Positions 25,526 to 38,300 of a stretch of 64,000 bases of DNA are shown here, in pieces. The number at the start of each line of letters is the position of its first letter. The stretch's first letter is position 1. Location: assembly GCA_024449915.1 (NCBI GenBank), contig JAMZAV010000786.1, positions 62,001 to 126,000 of the forward strand. Direction: 5' to 3'. Both the position numbers and the translations under genes were made by a program. Source of the DNA: Sweltsa coloradensis. Lineage: Eukaryota > Arthropoda > Insecta > Plecoptera > Chloroperlidae. The notes beneath the pieces are model-generated. The model saw only the letters and a list, made by a program, of their open reading frames with translations. It did not search any database and was not told where the DNA came from.

Positions 25526-25918
25526 ACTAGGAAAACGCTTAAGTCCCGTCGCGTTGTTGAGCGAGCACCGGTACATGCAACACGACCCGAGTAAGACATT
25601 CCCATAATGTTACATACCATTAAGTCTTTAAGGTCTTGACCGATTTTGCTGAAAATTTGTAAAATAGAAAATGTTGTACTTATTGACCCTGCAAAATTTC
25701 ATAACGATTGGCACAATTTTATTTTTTTATTTTATTTTTTATTTTTTGTAACCAACGATCGGATTTTGTTCAAAAACTATACAGCAACCTGCATAGGTGG
25801 TATGTACATGAGTGCAAAATTTCAGGTCGATCAGAGAAACGGTGCAACCTGTACCGAAGCAGTAACAGAAAAAAAAGACATTCGAGCCATAAGAGTCAAG
25901 TGGAGACGCTCGCTCTAC
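25526..25918 (-). mobile_element. Helitron-like element, family 2, copy C
   Basis: A reverse-oriented copy that begins ACTAGGAAAACGCTTAAGTC and ends with GACGCTCGCT. An 11-bp direct repeat AACGTAAATAA flanks it (25511-25521 and 25919-25929). Confidence 0.5.
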
Positions 25919-26039
25919 AACGTAAATAACGTTTTCCATGTTGAAAAAAGGCATCACAAGGCCTAGGCCTACTCAATAACAATGTTTTGCGCCAAAATAC
26001 CCACAGCAACTTATTAACACCACCATCGAATTCACATAG

Positions 26040-26294
26040 CTTCGTATTTTCCGCCATAACCGGAACTAACCCTACTCCCTAGGCACCAGAGTAACCTGCT
26101 ACTGCTCGGGTTTACTATCCGGACGAACAGATTGCTCTGGCGAGGTAAACGAAAGCGCCCGAAAGTGCCATCGGAAAGTGCCAAGTGCCAAGGTTCTAGA
26201 ATATTGTGACGTCATCAAGAAAACTACTTCTGGGTAGACTCTTTCCCAGGTTATGTCGGTACTGCGTGAAGGCACGTCACATTGGTGATTAAAA
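26040..26294 (+). promoter_or_regulatory. Probable CLPTM1 promoter and 5' UTR
   Basis: The stretch just upstream of the start codon contains a full palindromic CRE (TGACGTCA, 26207-26214) and an ETS-like ACCGGAAC near 26060. It has no TATA box at a typical distance. Promoter assignment is by position and motif only. Confidence 0.5.
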
Positions 26295-26399
26295 ATGGCC
26301 GAAGAAGAACCCGACGTTTCTTCGAGCGACCAACAGGAAAATTCAAAGAATTCAAATGGGGAAGTTGGAATCGTATCACCAAGCGACAACGATGCCGAT
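26295..26399 (+). CDS. CLPTM1: CLPTM1 exon 1 (start codon)
   Basis: The ATG at 26295 sits in a good Kozak context (AAAAATGGCC) and begins MAEEEPDVSSSD. There are 35 codons ending in phase 0 before the donor GTAAGA. The content is acidic and Ser/Asn-rich, as expected for the cytoplasmic N terminus of this family. Confidence 0.9.
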
Positions 26400-29300
26400 G
26401 TAAGAATGATTCATATTTTAAACACTTAATTTCACCGTTAATTTCTATGAGATACGACCAAATTACGTTTTATGCCGGACGGCCTAGGGACTAGGGCCTA
26501 GCTGCCCTAGGTTCTAGGCCTAGACCGGGCTAGAGACCTCACACGAGGTCTAGACCCTAACTGTTATAATTATTTGTTACAGTTTAACGCCCAAGTTGAA
26601 CTAGAGCGTGAACAGTACCAGCCAGGCAAATGGGAGTCTTTCTTTGCCGTAACAAAATCACTGATAGTACGAGCCCTAGTCATTTACTTTATTACATCAT
26701 TCTTTCGTCGACCATCAGCACCTGCAGTAGATACTAGTGGTGGGGTTGTGCCCGTCCGAAGTCCTGCACTGAACTTATTTGAAAATGGCACCGTTATGGT
26801 AGGTTGTGCAGCTGGACAGACCAGTCTAGGGCTAGCCTAGGCCTAGGCCTAGGGTGACTGGCCTGGAATTCGTCCACTTAAGGGCCTAGGCCTAGGCCCC
26901 CTAGCCTAGCCTAGGCTCGGCCTAGTTCCTACTAAAATCGGTACTCTTTCGGTTGGTGTTCCCCAACGTTGGAAAAGTAGGTTGGGGTTCCCCCCGCGCC
27001 CTCCCCCCCGGGGCGCGAAGCGCGTATATTTTACAATATTATTATTATTAAAACATACGCACTTCGCGCCCCCCCTCCCACTCCCCCTTACCTACTTTTC
27101 CCCTAATATTGCAGTGTTGAAAAGTTGGGGAACACCATCCAAAAGAGTGCCCTAAAATCAAGATAGTGTCTCTCCTAATGTCCCTAGATCATACCCAAGC
27201 ATCATACCCAATAAGTTCCAAACTTGGCCTATCACTTAACATGTGCATTATAATAATAATTTCTTGAATATTTTCTACCAGTAGGCTACGTAATGTGTCC
27301 CAATCCGCCCACCCTCTGTTTGTAATTCGGCCACTGTCTGCCTCTGAATCCGTCCACACCCTGGACTACAGTAATGGCCTATTATTAGACCAGTGGTAAC
27401 CAATAGGCAATAACTATATTAAAACACTTGTGAAGTGAATTTAATCATTGAAATTTGTGATTTAAATAGTTTTTGTGTGGTTGGAATTGACAAAAAGTTC
27501 TTAAAAACAGGTTGGAATGTCAATTTGTCCACCTTTTCGTGTGCATTGCGTGACCGTAATTTCGTGGCTTAGGCCTACATAAATTAGGCCTATATCAGCC
27601 TATCGGGGAATATTTTAAATACATCTACTAGGCCTATTCCACGTATGAATTGGAATGTATAAATAAATCCGTTTTCCACTGACTTCAAAAGGGTTTTGTT
27701 TAGTGATAAATTCGTCAACTATAGCCTACGTACGACGCTCACAACGCCGATATTTTATATCTCCGGTCGGAAATTCTTCGACCAAACATAACATGCATTC
27801 GAGTCTAGGCTACGATCTTGAATAACTCGACTCGTTTGATCGAAAGTCGAAAACCAAAGAGCTTCATACAAAAAAGTATCTAAACTATCGAATATAGTCA
27901 AATGGTGGGGAATACCTAGCCTATCTTTGTTTGAGGTCTTTGGACAGGAAATGCGGGTGCTTCCATTGCATCACTCTGTTTGCGTAATCCGTCCATATCG
28001 CAATCTCGCATTTCACGGGTTAGGCGGCTTAGGCCTAGGCCTAGGCCTATAGTAATTATTCTATAAAACAGTTTGTCCACATACAGTAAGACCTCGAATA
28101 TCCGAGGTGGATGGGACCAAGCTATGCTCGGTTAACGAGAAACTCTGATGATCCGAACTTTCTTGTTTAACTCCTCCCAGCAGGGCCCTAGTATATGAAA
28201 GTGATATTTTAAGTGTAAAACTCTTGAAATACCACCCCGCTTGCTCTCGCTCCTTCTTCCCCTCTCTCTCCCCCTGACTCTGTCTCGACCTTGGTTTCGA
28301 CACTAACTCGAGCCGCCGACTGCTTTGCTGATGGAATGAATGAGATTGCAATGGACGAGTAGTCTAACTCCGCCCCCTGACGTCACGACTCAAACATGTG
28401 ACCAAAGATGGCCGTACTGTGGGACGATTTTAACCCATCGGCGTTTTCGCCGGTCGAATCGACGGGCTGTTTCAAATGCGCGCCGACATACCTGGCCATC
28501 GGATCGACGGGCTGAAAACAGCAAGGGAACAGCGCTCTACATTATCGGTCGTTGTATGAGAATGGTTCGTCCAATCACCAAGAGATCGCGCTCGATGTAC
28601 TCTACGCATTTCGCTGCATCCAACGATGTGTTTGGCTCGTCACTCGGTCAAGTTTTAGCCTGTCTAAGCTTGAAAGAAAGATTATGTTTGCATTCGTAGG
28701 CGGTATGGCGGCGCGCGCGCTATGGCGGCTACAGCTTATTGCAATATTTTGAAGGATATGACGAAGATGAGGGGTGTGATATTTTGACACCAAGAAAAAT
28801 CGAAGGAAAGATCATACACCCTAGACATTTATTTAGGCTACATTTTAGTTTTTATTTCAAGTAAATCGGGTTATTTTTGTTGGAACAGTGAATTTTTTGC
28901 TGAGGTGCGCTCCGCAACCCCATGTCGTAAAAATAAAGGGAATTCAGGGCCAGGCGGCGAGATTTTAAATAGAACGCCGATGGGTTAACTGACAGCCTTA
29001 CTGTACCACACTAAAGACTGGATTGCTGGATTGAAATGGTTCAATATTGTGTTGTTTCACGATGTTCGTCAAGAGCTAAAATAGGAGGGGTGTCTTTACA
29101 CTCGTTTCCGAAGGATATCAAGTTAAGAAATAAGACGTGGGAAGTTAAAATCAGATAGATAAGAAATGTTTTACGAAAACATGTGATACCATGCTTGTAG
29201 GCCTATAATGTTCTTTGCATTTCGTGGATTCCGTTTACAAGCAAATTCCTCATGGCAAACTTAAGTGTTTGCGAGATTGAGCCCTGCCCATGTGTTTACC

Positions 29301-32300
29301 AATTTTTTTATTTCCCGGACTGGCCAACTATCTTCATTCTAAACTTAATGCTTATAGTAGGCAGGCTAATGAGTAGACCTGTTTGACGCGGCCCTATAAT
29401 TCTGCACAAGAGAGAGGCCTAAGCACTAGACAGGCTACTTTTGTTTAGGTGTAGGGCGTAGACCTAGCTACAATAAAATGTTGCTTTATTTACATTAATT
29501 ATTGCATACATAGTTTGTTTTATGTTTACATAACACAGTTGACCCCTAAGATAATAAAAGTAGGCCTACATCTAGTAGTTAGGGTAGGCCTATATGGAAA
29601 GGAAAATAACACCTAGGCCTAGCCTCTGCTTATTGGTAGGTTAAAACTAACACTATAGCCTTGATTTTGCTTTTAAGGTAGGCCTAGGTCTAAAGCTTCC
29701 AAGGTTAAAGGCCTAAACTGTGTATAAACTATAAAGAGGGGTACATTTCTAGGCCTAAATCTTAGCAAAGAGGTGTGTCTAGTCCTAGCCGTGTAGGCCT
29801 AGGATTATAACCTAGGCCTCCGCCTACCCCTAGAGTTAAACCCAGGCACACTTTTTACGATATTATCTTGTGGACTGAGGAATAATAAATTATGTTGGCC
29901 TAAACCTGAGACTAAACTTTAAAAAATGCTTTCTAGAGCAAAGGCTTTGGGTTTATAATCATTCTAAACCCAAAGGTATAGGGACTATGATGACCACCGA
30001 TTTCCGAAGTCCACACATCATCCAGGACATAACATAGGACAATACAGCAGCCTTTTCCCTAAAAAGCAGCTGGCTTCCTTCTTGACCTACATAGTCTTTG
30101 GCTTAGCCCATTCTAAAAATAACATATTTTTCAAGGATTTTTTCTACCCGTACGGGCGTAAAAACACGTTGAAGTCTATTGCGCCAACCACACTTAGGTT
30201 GCAGCTTGTCCCACAGTTCGCGGCGCTATCTGTTGGATTTTTCGGAACTAACTAAGCCCCGCCTTTGACTAGTTGTCCATTGTGGTCTCGTTATCTTATC
30301 TCATAACGTAAACAAAACAATGCAGCGAGAGTCTTGGCCCGAAGCCAAGACTGACTAGTGAGCTAGCGATGCGTGGAGGGGGGGGGGGGGGGGGGGGGGG
30401 GTAGAGGTCTGCACGGGCCCGGGCCTGCTTTTCACTGAATGGAGTTTTTTTCGGGTTTTATAATGTAATTTGAAATCGGTATTTGCGATCGCGATCATAG
30501 AAATGTTCTTCGACCAAAATTTCAAAACGTTTTGTTTCTCGTAATAGTAGGCCTACAGCCTGAACTTCCGTTCACAATATTCTCATTATTTTTTCAACAA
30601 AAAAAGTTTTAGGCCTACTTTTAGCCATGGCTTGGGACTTGGGTTCCGCCGGGAATGTTTATTGTAACAACAACAACAACAACAACATCTGTTCTGGTGT
30701 ACGTGAAATCGTGATTTGTCACGTCTTGGCAGACATCGTGAGGCGGGAGCAGCCTTTATGAATGGATGGACGATGGTGGGTTGGGGTTGGGGCGGCTTGG
30801 AATTGGATCAGTGATTGCATCGGTAACTGCATGTCATATTTTAAACCCATGTCAAATTACTCCTGCTTTCTTGTCACTGTCACTGAACTGAAGTTCTGAT
30901 CTACCAGCTAGGTAATAAAATAGTAATAAATTATATTGGATTTGCTATCTGTGTATTTGTTTACACAGCAGTGAAAGACCTGAAATCGAGAGTCGGCGCC
31001 TTGGATGCCCTATATGGAAACTAGTTACTAGTTTATTTTGACCTATTCTCCTTTTCATCCCCACCGTGACGTTCATTCATATATCCCATGGGATCGTAAA
31101 AACTAAGAAAATTCACATGCTGTAATGGGCCTACTTACACTTATGGCGGGCCCAGGCCGGGCTTCTAGAAGTAGGCCCGTGCAGACCTCTAGGAGGTGGT
31201 GGGGGGGAGGCATATATCTCCGCGTTAGTCGGCTCTTAACCTAGATGTCGCATCGCAAGTTCCATTCGCCCATTCTCATGCATCCACTTCTCCGTCGTCG
31301 AGCGCATCACAGCCCGATAGCCGCTTCCGTGTTGGCTATTGCTAATTTTTATTTTTGTTATGTTGTTTTATTATGCAGTTGGTATTTGGTATTTAGGATT
31401 TGGCTTGCCTCTTGTATAGGCGATATACCGGTTGGGCCCAAACCAGATAAAATCCATCTTTAATTAGCACAAATGCTAGAGGGTTATGCGGAACTTAAAT
31501 GCCTAGGGTAGTGAAATGGAAAGACCGGGACAAACATTACTTTGGAGTGAGGTCTTCGCCTCCGATTAGGCCTAGTCTGTAGGTAGGCCTACCGTATTGT
31601 TTGTAGTATGGTAGCCCTACTATAATCTAGGCCTTCCCTTAACCATCCGAAACGTCAGGTGTATTTTTTTACATTTTGATATTTATAGTATGTTTTAGGC
31701 TATGTTGCTTTTGTTTCCATCATTCATGTTTTTTTTTAAATAAAAAAATTATTAAAAGATTGGGTCTATTTTTCATAATTTGTGGCCTAATAGGGTTGAT
31801 GAGGTATCACCATAAGCCTATTTAACGATTTTTACGATCTCACAATCGCGTTTTATGACCCGGCACCTCCATCATATGTACCAGCCAGGTTAATTTAATT
31901 TTGACTTACCTACCTGGCACCTCCACCAATTTTGCCTTTTTTATGTAAATTTCGATATGAAGCCAAATATCGATATCGAAAATATTTCCACTTATCGATA
32001 TCATAGGCCTATCGAAATATCGATTTTTTGCCCAGCCCTAGTTATTTCTGCTAAGTGCTTATTATCTAGGATTTGTAGTAGGCCCATAGGTTTACAATTA
32101 TTACTAGGCCCTACAACTAGAAACATTGTTGTAGGCCTATTTTAATGACTTTATTTTTATTATTTTGAAAGTATTTGCCATAGGTAGGCTACATAACAAT
32201 CAATAAAAATGATAAAAATACAAAAAATAATTGTATACGCTTAGGCCTAGGCTTATCATACACTATAAAACTTTCTTCGTTGAAATCAAATAATTTCTGC

Positions 32301-35300
32301 TGCCAACCCGACACCACCATCAAAAACAGAAACAAAATTTTTGAAGTGATTTTGAAAATAACTTATCTTGCACGTTTTTATCGTGTTTGGGCGAATTTAA
32401 TTGTGTTACAATAGTATTGTAATACATAGGCCCTACCTACGCTCAATTAGAGAGAGAAAAAAAATCAATTTTTTTAATTTGTTTATTTTTTATCGGGGTG
32501 GGGGGTTGGAGTCAAACTATGCCGGGCGGCAATGAATTTTTGCCGGGCGGGCCGCTCGGCTAACCGGCTGTGGGAAGAACACTGCCTTACACCCACGCAC
32601 GGCACGCAGGCTGTCTTAACTCCGCTGCCATAAGAAGTGGCCGAATATCTCGATCCGAGCCGAAATCGACTCTTCAACATTCATATCTCAACTGTTTCTT
32701 AACCAAATATCGAAAACGAAGGCACTTCAGAAAGAAGAAACTACAACAAACATTCGTTAGATAAATGACTGGAAATATGTCTAGTCTATAAACATTTAAC
32801 TTATAGGTAGGCCTAGGTAGGCTAATGATAAATTGGTGGGAGTGGTTGAATGGACGTGCATGGCCGAATTCCGGTGTCACCCACCCTGCCCGTCCATTTA
32901 ATGATAAAATTGGTAGGCCTAGGCCTAATTATTGTAGGCCTATTGTGTTCTTGGGCACCAACGCAAAGTTTGTAGGGGTTTAGGGTCCATGCCAAGCGCG
33001 GTGGTTTTATATTTTATTGCGGATTTAAGGGAAACAGTCTATGTAAAACCCATGTGCTTTGCATGATTATGATTACTATTTTTTAAAAAAAAAAGGCTAG
33101 GCCTATTTTAACCGTCTATACTCGGGACCGGTCGCTAAAATTGTGAAATCCATGGTGGTTGTAATTGTCTCCGACTAGTAGGCGTATATCATGACAAAGT
33201 GAAAACTGGGAACGTTATGTCCCTGGCTGTCGGTTCTATTTTTCTTTTAGGCCTATTATTTATCTATTTATAATATTTAAGGTAGCTCAAGCGTATCTCG
33301 ACGTGAATAAAAAAATTTCAAATTTGGCATATTAACAGATAATTACCTAATACACAATAATGCAAAAAGAAAAAGTAGGCTTCCTGAACTACTTTACGAT
33401 ATATTCAGGTCTAAAGTTTGAAGGTCGCCCTATCCCATAGCATGGGGAACATGGAAATACATACACTTTTCGACCTTTACTTATGATTTCAAATAACTTC
33501 TTGTGAATAAATTTTGTTTAAAAACTGTTTTTCTTAAAGAATATTAAATTCCGAATGATATAAGAACAAGAAAATAGTACGTTCCTGAACCAATTTAGAA
33601 GTTATAGCATCCTGAAGTGCAACCTGACGATTTGACTTGGCAACCCTGTAAACTTAACTCTGATCTTATTGGCTTAGAGCCTTTAGCACATTTGCAGGGA
33701 GATTTCAAAATGTAATTTTGCTACTGAACCGGTATAAGAATTAATAGAAAGATATACAGGCAGCCAATGAAGTTGCAATTAATTATTAATTACATATATT
33801 ATGCGCTTTATATTTCAACAATAAATTGCATTTGGTAGGAGAAGGATGTTAGAAAATGACAGATTCCTGACCCAATACACAATGAATGTATTGATGTACT
33901 ATTATGTAATTGCAGTGTTGTGGAGATGGCGGAGTAGTGTGGAGAATGAGATGCACGATACCAAAATTGTACAATATAATTTTTACTTATCTTGCTTGAA
34001 AGCCAGATTTATCTGCTCGACAGCCAGTGCACTACCGATCTCCACCCCCACCACCCCGAACCAAACACGACAACGCATCGTGACCTTGACTAGACTGTTG
34101 TGACTAGATATACAGCAGATCAAAGAACAGGGAACAATGAGTTTTCTTCATTTTATATAGCAACTAGCCAGTTGGCCTTTTCCACATTATAGTAAAACAG
34201 TCTTCCTCTTACGTGATTGTAAATTACCACTTCATCAGTATGTCATTATTTACTGGACAGCATTACATCTCGGCTATTACGATAATTATTGATGAGCGCG
34301 ATTTTTAGCAGATCATTAGACACCCCACCCACTCGATTTTTTGTGTTACTACCCTGGTAACCTGCGGGTAATGTGGACGGGTCGGGTAACAGGGCCGTAT
34401 AAAAGTCGGGCTTCGTCATATCATAAGTGAAAGCTCCTACAGGCAAATACAGACTGGATAAAAGTTTTCTATTTTAGAGTAAATTGCACTAAAAGATTAC
34501 AGTAATAAAATGTATTTCAGATAATACGTAAACAATAATTTTTGGATAAAAATAAAAAAGTAAAAAAGTAGTCAGAGCCGGGGTTTGAACCGGCTACCTC
34601 TCGCGTGCTACGCGGACGCGCTATGCCTGAGCCAAAGTGTACTGTGGCTGCTGGCCGCTTAGAGAGATACTGATGCAGTCTGCCGCAGACTATTGTGTGC
34701 GCGCTGGGTTCAAATAATTATAAACGCTTTGTAATTGGCAATAAATGCACGTTTTACTCTTTTAAAGTATTCTGCCAATGTTTCTTTAATTTAATAAAAT
34801 GCTACATATATCATACATATTTCATTACTAATTATTTTGGTATGATACAAATACGAATTGGCAGTTTCTCACGAATATCGTTGGCCTAGGCCTGCAGCTT
34901 GTTGTAGGGGCCCGCGAGACACTGTGATTACAGTGATGCCAGATCTTTTGTTGGTAGTTAATACCTTTAATATGCATCTAATTAAATAAAAACTAAACAC
35001 CAATAATATTTATTTTATTTAAAAAGCGTTTCAGAAACAATTTTGTCTTTATTTGATGCACAAACCGTGTTTTATTATTTTATGAAAAAACAAAAATACA
35101 CTAGTCAAATCACAGCCTGTGAATAATAACAATAAAAAATCCTGTTATGTGTCTATTTTGTTTTAAAAGTGAGCTTCATTTCGGCTTCATTCATTTTAAA
35201 TACGTAAACAAAGTGTGTTTTATTTAATTGTCCGTTATTTGTTTATTTTGAGCGATATATGGAATCTCATAAATCTCTCAAAAACTAGAGATTACATTTG

Positions 35301-38300
35301 CTTGAGCTACCTTAACTATGTGTGTGCTTGTGAGTAAGTTATAAAAATCAGCCGAATCGCTGAACAGATTGCGCTTATGTATTAATTGTTGAACTAATAA
35401 AGCCAACGGTGTTATTCCTCTTTGCCTCCTCTCAGCGGCATAGCCAGAATTAAAAAATAAATACACATTGTGAAAGTAATCAATGAAGAATTTAGTAGGC
35501 CTACCTACAAGAGGAATCCGGGGGCCTTCCCATTTAAAAAAAAAATTGTATGTCCTAGATCGTTAGATAATCTGTGTGTTTTGGAAATCTTTGTTATTTT
35601 TTTCGTTTTCTCCGTTTATTGGCAGAGCCATTATTTGGGATTTAGGAAAACTACTTAAACGCATAATAATGAAAACTAGGGGCTCCGTGGGCTTACCCCC
35701 GGGAAAATGTATATTCTAGGTAATTTGGTACAAATCTGTGCGTTATGAAGAAACACTTTGTTAACAATATTTGAAGAGAAAAGATACGATTTTATTCTTT
35801 TACAAACAAACTTAATGTCTCGATCTCATTGAAATCAATGCTCTTTTATCTAGAAATTGTACTGGTTTTTTTTGTACTGGTTTAAGAAAATGTTCTTCTT
35901 ATAGCATTCACGACGTCGATAATCCTGCTTCATAAGACGGTAACTTAAAAATTAAAACAGAAAACTTAATATGTTTTAGACTTCCTCCTTGCCACTAGCT
36001 GTTTATTTAATTTATAAATTTCCCAAACCAATCTATTCAATCAAAATATAAGCTATAATATATCGAACGTGTTTTTTTTTTCATTATCCACCCTTTTTTA
36101 TATTTCATTCATTCATTAAATGCATATAATATCATTTTTATTTGTTACCGGTACCAAAATTGTTGTGTTTAATGCATTGTTCTTGTAATGCTACTATTTA
36201 AAATATTTACAAAAATGTAGTTTATTGTTGTTTCTGCATCTATGTAATTAGATTTATTTAGTTGTCCTCCTTTGTAAATCAGTTTTTATAACTGAATAGG
36301 ATAGACGTTAAATAAATAATAAATAAATTAAATAAATAAATATTCATTAAGCAGAATTGTTGAATTGCTACCTGTTATTAGTTGAGTTGAGAACTACTGG
36401 ATGAATATCCATCATGCATGTTGTCTGCACTTTACTAAATCATGATTCATGACAAACTTTTACAACAGTCCAGTAAAACTTTAAGGTAAGTAAGAGCTGT
36501 AGCCATACAATTCAGTAGGTGTGATTTTAGCAATTAAAATAGTCATTATAAAGTATAAAAAATATTATATTTCATTAAAAAGTAATGGATGGGTGGGTCC
36601 CTGCGGGACCACCCACCCACCCCTTTTGGTATCGGTGCCTGGGCTTCGATTTGGTATGTTCGCCACGCCACTGGGTGCTACTACAGAATAGCAAAACAAC
36701 TTTTGACGTAATCTAGGTGCCCGTTAGGGCGCCGCAGCCAAGCCGCGGTGCGCTACACACTCAAGCACCTTATACACCAAGCAGAGTTGGGGTGATTTCG
36801 AGGTGTTACCCAGCCGTCATGTAACGTGATGTGATCTTGAAAACTATCACAATCGAGGGGATTTAGGTACCTGACAACACATGCCAAATTTTATTGGGGT
36901 ACGATTATTCCTTCTTGGTGAAAAAATGGCTTGAAACATGCTCAAAATCACTTTTAGGATGTTAGCTACTGCTACTGCCTACTACTGCCTACTACTGCTA
37001 ACATCTAATACGTCGGCCCGCGATTCTGACCAGACGGGTGGGACTACAATGTTCATATTTTACATGGACATTAAGGTTATAGAAATATAGTCTCTTTTGA
37101 AAAAAAAAGTTGAAAAAGTTTGTTGGAAGGCTTCCAAATAAAGGTTTTAAAATAAGCCTTAAACACTTGGCATACAATCAACAAGTAACCATAGTTACTT
37201 GACACTTGTTGACGGTATAAGCAGAGTTAGGCGGGAAAGTGCGATACGTAAACAAATAGCGGACATTTAAAATTTTTCTTCTTTGTGTGGAACGAGAAAA
37301 GGTGTCATTATACTCTCATAAAACAAATCAGAAACCGTCCCTGGCCTAGGCCCAGATGTGGAAAATTATTTATAATGCAAAAGTGTAGGTCTAAAGTTCC
37401 ATTTGGCTATAGGACTAGTAAAATTCATACTTATATTACATGTTTGACAAGCCTAGCCAACCCTATGCCAGCACAACATTGGACTGATATGAACTTGCTC
37501 AACTGTTTGTTTACATAATTGCAACAATCAAATCATTTCATACAACTTGTCTTTCGATTGGCCCGCGTTTATGAAGGCACTGCCATCTAGAATAAATATA
37601 GAACTTTTTCGAGCTCTTTGCTATACGCAAATCTTTTTAAAGTGTTTGGATTTCGTGATACTCTTTCAACCATATACATCCTATATAATTGGCTAGACCA
37701 GCAGTCGGTGGTCCACTTCCGGTACAATTAGAAGCCATCTTAAAATGACAGTTTACATGTTAATCAAATGGGAGCGATTTGTGGCCAAATAGTTCTCAAG
37801 ATTGCCGCCAGGTTGACAGGTAAGCATACTAGCCTTTAACACCAAATGATTACTAAATTCCCTTATACAATCACTTCGTATTGTTTCTTTTGTTTAATAC
37901 CATGCTGCACAAGCTAAAACCATATCAAACAATCCAGTAAAATACTTTATTGCATTAAAAAAGCATAAATTAAAACACCAAATCGCCATCTTGAAATGGG
38001 CCGGTTGAGTCTTCAATTTGCTACGCTCGCGCCTGTGCGGAGGTATAGGAGACTGCTAATCTAGCCTACTATAGGGGTTTAATATCAATGCTTTCAACTC
38101 ACAACCCATGACGTTTTCCACGATACCGTTCAAGAATACCAATTCCTTCGAAAACGAAAACGACTTCGTTTTCAAATTGCGTTTTCAACTCATCTCCCAC
38201 GAACTCAAGAATTGGGGTCCAGTCCTTATACCGTCGTTATACCATGGTTATACCACCTATACCCAGGATGTACATGAATCCGGGTCTAGATATTTTACAT

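Noticed and set aside
28340..28699. Plus-strand open frame of 119 codons
   Set aside because: It crosses the left border of the piggyBac-like MITE and is explained by its GC-rich composition.
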